Of a stretch of 35,477 bases of DNA, positions 1 to 7,786 are shown one piece after another. A program made the translations under genes and the position numbers. The notes under the pieces are model-generated. The model saw nothing but the letters and a program-made list of their open reading frames with translations, did no database searches and had not been told where the DNA came from. Origin of the DNA: Accumulibacter sp032229525 (lineage in GTDB: Bacteria; Pseudomonadota; Gammaproteobacteria; Burkholderiales; Rhodocyclaceae); the NCBI RefSeq assembly GCF_032229525.1, contig NZ_JAVTWB010000204.1, positions 1-35,477 on the forward strand. Direction: 5' to 3'. The stretch's first letter is position 1, and every line of letters starts with the position of its first letter.

Positions 1-311
1 TCACGCACCTGCCGACCAACATCGTCGTCCAGTGCCAGAACGACCGCTCGCAGCATCGCAACCGCGCCGAAGCGATGGCGATGTTGAAGTCGCGCATCTA
101 CGAAGCGGAGATGCGCAATCGCCAGGCCGAGCAGCAGAAACTGGAAGATGCCAAGTCGGACATCGGCTGGGGCCACCAGATCCGCTCCTACGTGCTCGAC
201 CAGTCGCGAATCAAGGACTTGCGCACCAATGTCGAAGTCGGCAATACGCAGGGCGTGCTCGACGGCGACCTTGATCAGTTCATCGAAGCCAGCCTGAAAC
301 AGGGAGTCTGA
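1..311 (+). CDS. prfB: Peptide chain release factor 2, C-terminal fragment
   Basis: The window opens inside this gene. The visible ~102 residues, read from base 3, match the C-terminal end of class I release factor RF2, which recognises UGA/UAA stop codons on the ribosome and triggers peptide release. The fragment begins just after the GGQ region with the segment THLPTNIVVQCQNDRSQHRN, followed by a charged helix (MLKSRIYEAE) and the terminal RSYVLDQSRIKDLRTN motif typical of RF2. The stop is TGA at 309-311. The GGQ motif, the SPF recognition motif and any programmed frameshift site lie upstream of the window. In many betaproteobacteria prfB sits just upstream of lysS, as here, with one small gene in between. 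Confidence 0.95.
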   Translation, partial: THLPTNIVVQCQNDRSQHRNRAEAMAMLKSRIYEAEMRNRQAEQQKLEDAKSDIGWGHQIRSYVLDQSRIKDLRTNVEVGNTQGVLDGDLDQFIEASLKQGV

Positions 312-314
312 CCC

Positions 315-800
315 GTGAAACGAATCGCCTGCTGCATCGCCCTGGCCAGTGCATTGATTGCTCCGGCCGGCGCGGCATCCCTCGACAGCTATGTCGGCCA
401 GCAACCCGAAAGCCTGCTCAAGTCAAAGCCGGACTTTGCCAAGGCCTATCGCAGCGCCATCGGCAACCTCGATCTGCCGGCATGGACCGCGCGGCTCGCT
501 GCCGGCAAGTTCGCCGAGATCGTCACCATCGACGGTAGCCGCTACCTGCTGACCTCGGCGTGCAGCTCGAAGGGCTGCCTCGACGAACGGATCTACGTCT
601 TGTTCGACCCGCAAAGCCAACGCGCCAGCGGCATCTTCTTCCTGCCGCCGGCGAACGATGACCCTGGCGACATGCGCACGGCGTTTTCGCGCTGGTACGG
701 GCTGCCGGCAGACGCGTCAAAGGCCAAACCGGTCAGCACCTTCCTGCTCGAACGCGCCATGGACGACGCCCAGAGCCTGGCCAACCCACCGCAGAACTGA
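315..800 (+). CDS. Periplasmic Ivy-family (inhibitor of vertebrate lysozyme) homologue
   Basis: This 161-residue protein starts at GTG 315, only 3 bases after prfB, with AGGGAG at 301-306 as ribosome binding site. Residues 1-21 form a signal peptide (cleavage near AGA-AS). The mature part matches Ivy: LPAW at residues 54-57, a YLLTSAC strand and a cysteine-bounded loop C83-C88 followed by LDERIYVLFDP, aligning with the E. coli Ivy region that carries the CKPHDC loop. Known Ivy proteins are periplasmic inhibitors of C-type lysozyme, and the loop histidine enters the lysozyme active site. Here the loop reads CSSKGC, so the histidine is absent. Family membership is well supported, but lysozyme inhibition is doubtful; it may bind another muramidase or have another role. 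It is probably co-transcribed between prfB and lysS. Confidence 0.8.
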   Translation: MKRIACCIALASALIAPAGAASLDSYVGQQPESLLKSKPDFAKAYRSAIGNLDLPAWTARLAAGKFAEIVTIDGSRYLLTSACSSKGCLDERIYVLFDPQSQRASGIFFLPPANDDPGDMRTAFSRWYGLPADASKAKPVSTFLLERAMDDAQSLANPPQN

Positions 801-822
801 TCGCGAGAGATCGCTCCCCATC

Positions 823-2337
<1,515 letters not shown>

Positions 2338-3570
2338 TTGGCCGGGCCAGCCTCTCGCCGCCACGCGATCGTCATCGGTGCCGGTCTGGCCGGCAGCAGT
2401 GCGGCCGAACGCCTGGCGGCACGAGGCTGGACGATCGAGCTGATCGACCACGCCGACGGACCCGGCCAGGGCGCGTCTGGCAACCTGGCCGGCGTGCTGC
2501 GCCCGCTTCCCTCGCTCGACGACAATCGCCTGGCACGACTGACCCGGGCCGGCTTCGAGCATGCCCGCCGGCATTTCGACGCGCTTACCGCTGCTGCTCA
2601 GCCGCTGCGCTGGGGACAAACGGGGGTGCTTCATCTGGCACGCGACGAGACCCACGCCACCACCCAGCAGCGGGTCGTCGCAGCGCGCCACCCGGCCAAC
2701 GACGAGTTGCGTTTCGTGGAGCGTGACCAAGCGCGAGAGCTCGCCGCCTGGCCAGTCGCCACCGGCGGCTGGTGGTTCCCCGGCGGAGGCTGGGTCGATC
2801 CAGCGTCCCTGTGCCGCGCCAACCTGGCGCACCACGCCGCGGCGATCAGGCCGCACTACCGCTGTCAGGTAGCCAGGATAGACCGCCAGGCCGGGCTTTG
2901 GCGCGCCTGTAATGCGGCTGGCGAGGTCATTGCCGAAGCGCCGGTGCTGATCCTGGCCAACGCCACCGCTGCCCGGAACTTTCCCGTTGCCGCACACTTG
3001 CCGCTACGCGCCGCCCGCGGGCAGGTTTCACATTTACCCGGCGAAGCGGGGTCAGCGCCACAAATCGTCGTCTGCCGACTGGGCTACGTGACCCCGGCGA
3101 TAGACGGTGTGCGCTGCGCTGGCGCTACCTTTGGCATCGATGACGGTGAGCCGGCGCCACGCGAGAGCGATCACCTCGAGAACCTGGCCAAACTCGACTT
3201 CATCCTGCCGGGCTACGCCAGCAAGCTTCGCGCCCTCGACCTTGCCGGTCGCGTCGGTTTCCGGCCGCTGTCACCCGACCGTCTGCCAATGATTGGCGCC
3301 GTCGCCGACGCCGCGGCGATCGACGCCAATGCTCCCTCCAGGCCACTGGCCGAAATGCCGCGCTTACCGGGCCTCTACGTAATCAACGGCTTTGGCGCCC
3401 GCGGCATCGTCTGGTCGGCGCTGGCTGGCGAACTGCTGGCCTGCCTGATCACGGAGGCGCCGCTGCCCCTGACCGACGACCTGGTCCACGCAGTTGATCC
3501 AGGCCGCTTCCTGTTGCGTGGCAGGAACAAGCGAGTACGCGACAGAGCCTCACCGCCGGTCGGCGGGTAA
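2338..3570 (+). CDS. mnmC: FAD-dependent 5-carboxymethylaminomethyl-2-thiouridine tRNA oxidase (MnmC C-terminal domain, stand-alone)
   Basis: This 410-residue flavoprotein has an N-terminal Rossmann FAD motif (VIGAGLAGSSAAERLA, Gly14/16/19) and ends with the segment GFGARGIVWSALAGELLACL plus a basic tail, the usual ending of the MnmC oxidase domain. In the two-domain MnmC this domain removes the carboxymethyl group from cmnm5(s2)U34 of tRNA so that the methyltransferase domain can act. The methyltransferase (MnmD) half is absent here, so it must be encoded elsewhere or is missing. The first in-frame start is TTG 2338, directly after the lysS stop, which suggests translational coupling. No strong Shine-Dalgarno is seen other than purines within the lysS end. 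A more general DadA-like amino-acid oxidase is the alternative. Confidence 0.8.
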   Translation: MAGPASRRHAIVIGAGLAGSSAAERLAARGWTIELIDHADGPGQGASGNLAGVLRPLPSLDDNRLARLTRAGFEHARRHFDALTAAAQPLRWGQTGVLHLARDETHATTQQRVVAARHPANDELRFVERDQARELAAWPVATGGWWFPGGGWVDPASLCRANLAHHAAAIRPHYRCQVARIDRQAGLWRACNAAGEVIAEAPVLILANATAARNFPVAAHLPLRAARGQVSHLPGEAGSAPQIVVCRLGYVTPAIDGVRCAGATFGIDDGEPAPRESDHLENLAKLDFILPGYASKLRALDLAGRVGFRPLSPDRLPMIGAVADAAAIDANAPSRPLAEMPRLPGLYVINGFGARGIVWSALAGELLACLITEAPLPLTDDLVHAVDPGRFLLRGRNKRVRDRASPPVGG

Positions 3571-3644
3571 GCTTTTTGTAAAGTTTTGTAGCCGCCGTCC
3601 TCCAAGGGCGCTGACAAAACGTTCGACACACATCAGCGACCCAG

Positions 3645-3767
3645 ACGGTCATGAACTGTCGGGACACCCCCGATAATGAAAGTCATGTCCGTTTCCCTCA
3701 TCCCCGACCTTCTCCCGCGTGGGGGAGAAGGGAGATTCGTGAGTCGCGAAGGCGACTGTCACTGTAA
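3645..3767 (+). repeat. Dispersed hairpin-rich repeat, copy 1
   Basis: A 123-bp segment repeated in the same orientation at 12311-12434 with only a few substitutions and a 1-bp indel. It contains a stem of CCTTCTCCC with GGGAGAAGG around 3708-3732 and a second imperfect stem around GTCGC/GCGAC (3743-3755). Similar C-rich/G-rich palindromes are common intergenic REP-like elements in proteobacteria. It ends at the Shine-Dalgarno of the following gene, so it forms most of that gene's 5' leader. Confidence 0.8.
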
Positions 3768-3780
3768 GGAGACAACCCGA

Positions 3781-4551
3781 ATGCAAAGCCAAACAGGCAA
3801 CACCCACCCGATGATTCTTGTCGCCGCCGCCTCGGTAGCGCTGCTCAGCCTGACCGGCGTCGCTTCGCTGGCCGGCTGGCTGCCAGGCCAAAGCGCTGCC
3901 GCGCCGCCAAGCGCCGAAGTGGCGGCGGTACCCGCCAGCACGGTAAAGCCCGACGCTACCCCCACCCCGGCCGCCGCCGAGAAGTCGACCGTCTCAAGCG
4001 CTCCTGCCGACTCCCATGTCGCCGTTCAGGCTCGCAACGAACCTGCCCCACGCCAGACCACGAAGCAGAGCACCAGCCAGAAGCCGGCACCGATCGCCTC
4101 GGAGCAACCGGCGCCCGCATCGCTACCGCCGTCGTATGACGGGGGTGGCACAACGCGGGTGGCGAACACCCCGCAGCAAGACAGCGGCATTTACGTCGAG
4201 AGCCGGAGCAAGGATGTCTGTCGCAACTGCGGCACCATCGAGAGCGTGCGCGAGATCAAGCAGGAGGGTGAGGGCTCGGGCATTGGCGCCGTCGCCGGCG
4301 GCGTGATCGGTGGGCTGCTCGGGAATCAGATCGGCGGCGGGCGTGGGCGCAGTGTCGCCACCGTTGCCGGCGTCGTCGGCGGCGCCTACGCTGGTCACGA
4401 GGTGGAGAAGAAAACGCGGGGCACACAGCAATATCAGATCACCGTGCGCCTCGACGACGACAAGGTGCAAACCTTCACCGAAACGCAAGCGCCCGTCTGG
4501 CGCGCCGGCGACCGCGTGCGCATCAGCAACGGACAGATCACCGGCATGTGA
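3781..4551 (+). CDS. Glycine-zipper 2TM-domain envelope protein
   Basis: This 256-residue protein starts at ATG 3781 with AAGGAG at 3766-3771. The frame is open upstream through the repeat, but that extension is not credible. Residues 11-35 form a hydrophobic N-terminal segment (signal anchor), followed by a long Ala/Pro/Ser/Thr-rich linker to about 120. A CRNC motif (C147, C150) precedes a glycine-zipper domain at about 167-205 (GIGAVAGGVIGGLLGNQIGG), of the Rickettsia 17-kDa antigen/PF05433 type, and a C-terminal beta-rich part ending ISNGQITGM. Such proteins sit in the cell envelope; their molecular role is usually unknown. A near-identical 3' copy lies at 5408-5898. Confidence 0.8.
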   Translation: MQSQTGNTHPMILVAAASVALLSLTGVASLAGWLPGQSAAAPPSAEVAAVPASTVKPDATPTPAAAEKSTVSSAPADSHVAVQARNEPAPRQTTKQSTSQKPAPIASEQPAPASLPPSYDGGGTTRVANTPQQDSGIYVESRSKDVCRNCGTIESVREIKQEGEGSGIGAVAGGVIGGLLGNQIGGGRGRSVATVAGVVGGAYAGHEVEKKTRGTQQYQITVRLDDDKVQTFTETQAPVWRAGDRVRISNGQITGM

Positions 4552-4611
4552 CTTCGCCGATAGTCGACTTCCCAGGTCCTGCCGATCGCCGGGCCTCATC
4601 CGCCCAAGGTG

Positions 4612-4926
4612 CTACTTGGCTGCTACCGCCCGGAGAGCATCCGGGTTGGTGCTGGCGATAGCCAGCAAGGTGCGAGCGGCACCGCTCGGTTGCTTGCGGC
4701 CCTGCTCCCATCCCTGCAAGGTACGAACGGAAACGCCCAGGAGTGCAGCGAATTGCGACTGCGACAGGCCAGTTTTCTTGCGCGCTTCAATCACCGGCGA
4801 CCAGACGGCTTGCACTTGATCTGCCTTCATCTCGCGCACCGACTGCAGGAGGTCAGCCGCGAGGTCGCGTTTGGCCTCGTAGGCGGCAAGTTCAAGCTTC
4901 TCCAGGGGCTTATTCTTCGAGGGCAC
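4612..4926 (-). CDS. XRE-family helix-turn-helix antitoxin
   Basis: The 104-residue product carries a C-terminal HTH of the Cro/C1 (XRE) type: residues around 52-80 read GLSQSQFAALLGVSVRTLQG followed by WEQGRKQPSG, the classic recognition helix and wing. The N-terminal ~45 residues are charged and helical and likely bind the toxin. It lies downstream of the toxin gene and overlaps it by 17 bp (4910-4926), the toxin-first order of HigBA-type modules. Such antitoxins neutralise the toxin and repress their own promoter; a dyad suited to this is present at 5231-5247. Confidence 0.88.
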   Translation of the reverse strand: MPSKNKPLEKLELAAYEAKRDLAADLLQSVREMKADQVQAVWSPVIEARKKTGLSQSQFAALLGVSVRTLQGWEQGRKQPSGAARTLLAIASTNPDALRAVAAK

Positions 4927-5221
4927 GGCGAATCTCCTTCAACTTGGGGCCGGTAAGGTTGTCCGTCTTCGACTTCGCATACAAGGTGAGCAGAACAACC
5001 TCACCTTCTGCGGTACGGGTGAAGTAGATCACCCGGACACCACCCGACTTGCCAGAACCTGCTCGTCGCCAACGAACCTTTCGGATACCGCCGGACTCGG
5101 GCACAACATCTCCGGCAGTGGGGCGCTCAGCAATGTAGGCAGCAAACGCACCACGCTCCTCCTCTGTCCAGTAGAACGGCCACTGGCGCTGGAACAGGTG
5201 CGTTTCGACAACGGTGAACAT
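4910..5221 (-). CDS. RelE/ParE-superfamily toxin (HigB-type)
   Basis: The 103-residue product has the RelE/HigB signature: IRKVRWRRAGSGKSGGVRVIYF in the centre, then VLLTLYAKSKTDNL and a C-terminal helix (LKEIRRALEE). Members of this family are ribosome-dependent mRNA interferases. It is the first gene of a two-gene operon with the XRE antitoxin. There is no Shine-Dalgarno before ATG 5221, and a good -10 box ends only 6 bases upstream, so the message may be leaderless. The module lies between a full and a truncated copy of the glycine-zipper gene, a position typical for mobile toxin-antitoxin pairs. Confidence 0.88.
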   Translation of the reverse strand: MFTVVETHLFQRQWPFYWTEEERGAFAAYIAERPTAGDVVPESGGIRKVRWRRAGSGKSGGVRVIYFTRTAEGEVVLLTLYAKSKTDNLTGPKLKEIRRALEE

Positions 5222-5227
5222 CGTCGG

Positions 5228-5256
5228 ACTATACGCCTTAGGCGCATGACTATCCA
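5228..5256 (-). promoter_or_regulatory. Predicted toxin-antitoxin promoter and operator
   Basis: On the minus strand TATAGT (5233-5228) is a 5/6 match to a -10 box and TGGATA, 17 bases further upstream (5256-5251), a 4/6 match to a -35 box. Within the spacer and overlapping the -10 is an inverted repeat, ATACGCC (5231-5237) and GGCGCAT (5241-5247), with one mismatch and a 3-base centre. This fits an autorepression site for the XRE antitoxin. The expected transcription start falls at about the toxin ATG. Confidence 0.5.
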
Positions 5257-5407
5257 GTTGGTTCTTCTACGGGGCTAATCGGAATCGCGCGAAGCCTCGT
5301 AGCAGCCCCTCCCACACCGCCGCGCATACGTGACAGGCACATGGAAGCACGGCAGACGGGGACGGACGGAAGCTACTCGACCGTCCACCGACCCGACCGC
5401 GCTTGAT

Positions 5408-5898
5408 TCAATGCGCCTGCCGGCACCCCTGTCGCCGTTCAGGCCCGCAACGAGCCGGCGCCGGCATCGCTACCACCGTCGTATGACGGGGGTGGTACAA
5501 CGCGGGTGGCGAACACCCCGCAGCAAGACAGCGGCATCGCCGTCGAGAGCCGGAGCAAGGACGTCTATCGCAACTGCGGCACCATCGAGAGCGTGCGCGA
5601 GATCAAGCAGGACGGTGAGGGCTCCGGTATTGGCGCCGTCGCCCGCGGCGTGATCGGTGGGCTGCTCGGGAATCAGATCGGCGGCGGGCGTGGGCGCAGT
5701 GTCGCCACCGTTGCCGGCGTCGTCGGCGGCGCCTACGCTGGTCACGAGGTGGAGAAGAAAACGCGGGGCACACAGCAATATCAGATCACCGTGCGCCTCG
5801 ACGACGACAAGGTGCAAACCTTCACCGAAACGCAAGCGCCCGTCTGGCGCGCCGGCGACCGCGTGCGCATCAGCAACGGACAGATCACCGGCATGTGA
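5408..5898 (+). pseudogene. 5'-truncated duplicate of the glycine-zipper protein gene
   Basis: From about 5410 the sequence is homologous to the 3' two thirds of the gene at 3781-4551. The last 254 bases (5645-5898) are identical to 4298-4551, while the upstream part shows scattered substitutions and an in-frame loss of about 20 codons of the linker between two similar PAP-rich segments. The N-terminal hydrophobic segment and ribosome binding site are missing; a stop codon lies in frame at 5404-5406. The first cysteine of CRNC is Tyr and one zipper Gly is Arg (AVARGVIGG). An internal GTG at 5506 could start a 130-residue protein but has no Shine-Dalgarno. It is most likely a non-functional or donor copy. 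Confidence 0.7.
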
Positions 5899-6357
5899 GT
5901 CCCGCTAGTAGCCGGCACTCCCCGCAATACGAGCGGAGAGGGGAACATTGGCATGATGGCCAAACGGCGATGAGTCTCGGAAAACCGAGCGGGTAGCTCT
6001 GGCGCGTGCGTTGGGCGCTAGCGCGGAAGCCTCGGCACGACAGCGCAAGCTACCGATGGCAGGATTTCCGGCCGACAGGGTGACCGAGGTGAACGGGCGA
6101 TCGCTGCAGGCACCGATGCGCCGTGACGGCCACGGACGCGATCTGCCCGCAGCGACAGCCACCCCACGTCACATGGCGCACTGAGCGCCACAGCCGCCGA
6201 TTCACGGGCCTACACCGCCCGCCCTTCCCTTCCCCACGCCAGCAGTTTGCGGGTACGGCACCGTGCGCTTGCCCGTCCCCCACCGGAATGACTGCCCCAT
6301 TTCGCAACTCTCGCTGCGCCTTCAGAAGGCAGGTTTTTCATTACCACACCTGGGATC

Positions 6358-6440
6358 TCGTGTAAACCCCCCTCGAATATGAGGGATATACACGAATAGT
6401 GGAAAGCCATATTATTTCTGTGGCTCTCTCGATTTTCCAC
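6358..6440. promoter_or_regulatory. Two consecutive nested inverted repeats
   Basis: The first structure pairs TCGTGTA (6358-6364) with TACACGA (6389-6395) and contains an inner stem CCCTC (6370-6374) / GAGGG (6381-6385). The second pairs GTGGAAA (6399-6405) with TTTCCAC (6434-6440) and contains an inner stem AGCCA (6405-6409) / TGGCT (6421-6425). Neither ends in a U tract on the + strand, so they are better read as RNA leader structure or protein-binding sites than as terminators. Confidence 0.5.
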
Positions 6441-6488
6441 AATTCTCACAGGCGACACAACTCAGCCTCAAATATGGAGCGCTGGTTC

Positions 6489-6528
6489 GATCGCATCGCG
6501 ATCCTTTGCATTAAGTAAATATTTTACT
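6489..6528. promoter_or_regulatory. Two perfect short dyads before the TPR-GNAT start codon
   Basis: GATCGC (6489-6494) and GCGATC (6498-6503) form a perfect inverted repeat with a 3-base centre. AGTAAA (6514-6519) and TTTACT (6523-6528) form another, ending 7 bases before ATG 6536 where a ribosome binding site would be expected. Operator or translation-control roles are possible; no Shine-Dalgarno is visible. Confidence 0.4.
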
Positions 6529-6535
6529 CATCGTC

Positions 6536-7729
6536 ATGCAGACGTTTGCCGCTTGCTCACTTCTTGAACCCGCTTCCATTATCGGCAGGTCTGGCTATTC
6601 TTTCGACGAACTGCCGCAATATGTCGTGGAAGCCGCCAGGCAGTTGCATCAAGGAGAGCACAGAAAGGCCATCGAAACGCTTGACGTTGCCAGAACCGCC
6701 ACGGCGCCTGATGTGCCATTGGACTCGATTATCGCGGCGACGGCGCATTGCCGACAAGGCAACTTCAAAGGCGCCCTGAAGGTCGCCGAACGCGGCCTGC
6801 AACAGGTCGGCAAGAATACTCATCTGCTCAACTGCCTGGGTATCGCTCTGACTGGACTCAACGAGCACAGCAACGCGCAACAGGTTTTCCTGCACGCCAT
6901 CCAGGCCGACGCCGGCAATACCCATGCCTTCCTCAATCTTGCCCATGTCTTCCTGTCGCAGAACCATCCCGATGCCGCGTTCGAAACCTTGCAGCAGGGT
7001 CTGCGACAGAATCCAGGCAGCAACGAACTGGAAAAGCTTCTGCTGCAAATCCACCCCGCCTGGGTACAAGCACTGGTTGCCGGAAAGCTGAGGTTACGCA
7101 CGCTGGCGCCGTCAGATGAAGCGTTTGTGCTGCGCTGCTTCACCGATCAACGGTTCATGACCAGCTACCACCGTTTTGCAACGAGAAGTCAGAGCAGACG
7201 CCAGATCCAGAGCGATCTCCAGCAGAACCCGCGTCTCGCCGTGTTGAACCGGAAGTCCGTCAGTTGGGTCGTCGAGCTTGCCGAGTCGACCGCTGCGCCG
7301 GGGCAGGACAACTCGGGCTACTGCCCGGTCGGGCTCGTCACCCTGGCTGAAATCCACCTGTGGGCTCGGCGTGCCGAGTTCCTGATCGGCTTTCCAGACA
7401 AGGACCGCCGCGGCAGCGGCACCCCGCTCGCCGCCACCCTGCTGCTCATGGACCATGCTTTCAACCGCATCGGTTTCAACAAGCTGACCAGCATTGTCTA
7501 CGGCGACAATACCTTTTCACAACGCAATACGCTGGCTCTCGGTTTCACGCAGGAAGGCTTTCGCCCTGATCATTTACGTGATCTGAACACTGGGCATTGG
7601 CTCAGCATTTACGATAACGGCATGCTTAAAAAAGATTTTCGCGCCAATGCCCGGTTGAAACGACTTTCAAAGCGCTTGCTGGGTTTTGATGCCACCCGGT
7701 CGCGAACGGACAAAACGGTATTCTCATAA
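6536..7729 (+). CDS. TPR-repeat protein fused to a GNAT acetyltransferase domain
   Basis: In this 397-residue protein, residues ~30-175 form about four TPR-like helical hairpins (for example NCLGIALTGLNEHSNAQQVF and FLNLAHVFLSQNHPDAAFE). Residues ~185-365 are a RimJ/RimL-like GNAT domain: LRLRTLAPSDEAFVLRCF at its start, the acetyl-CoA loop near 290-300 (DRRGSGTPLAA), and the typical NTFSQRNTLALGFTQEGF motif at ~325-342. GNAT enzymes of this type acetylate protein N termini or small amines. TPRs suggest a protein partner. The gene ends 57 bp before the RTX gene in the same direction, so the RTX protein is a candidate substrate (inference). ATG 6536 is the first start in frame; the ribosome binding site is poor. 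Confidence 0.8.
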   Translation: MQTFAACSLLEPASIIGRSGYSFDELPQYVVEAARQLHQGEHRKAIETLDVARTATAPDVPLDSIIAATAHCRQGNFKGALKVAERGLQQVGKNTHLLNCLGIALTGLNEHSNAQQVFLHAIQADAGNTHAFLNLAHVFLSQNHPDAAFETLQQGLRQNPGSNELEKLLLQIHPAWVQALVAGKLRLRTLAPSDEAFVLRCFTDQRFMTSYHRFATRSQSRRQIQSDLQQNPRLAVLNRKSVSWVVELAESTAAPGQDNSGYCPVGLVTLAEIHLWARRAEFLIGFPDKDRRGSGTPLAATLLLMDHAFNRIGFNKLTSIVYGDNTFSQRNTLALGFTQEGFRPDHLRDLNTGHWLSIYDNGMLKKDFRANARLKRLSKRLLGFDATRSRTDKTVFS

Positions 7730-7786
7730 CTATTTCGCCGGCTAAACTAATTTTCTAAAGCCACACATCTCTAAGGGGGAGTTACC

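Larger units (their letters stand above)
5899..6535. other. Long intergenic region, no gene seen
   Basis: This 637-bp stretch has no convincing coding sequence on either strand. The left part (5899-6300) is GC-rich with no recognisable feature. The right part becomes AT-rich and contains several dyads, listed separately, leading into the TPR-GNAT gene. Confidence 0.6.

Noticed and set aside
5255..5330. Minus-strand segment with GTGTGGGAGGGGC resembling a group II intron 3' domain
   Set aside because: Only a short stretch is suggestive; no domain V structure or reverse transcriptase could be shown, so it is not listed as a feature.
6536..7729. HlyC-type RTX acyltransferase
   Set aside because: The GNAT domain has RimJ/RimL motifs and a TPR region; it lacks HlyC length and sequence features.
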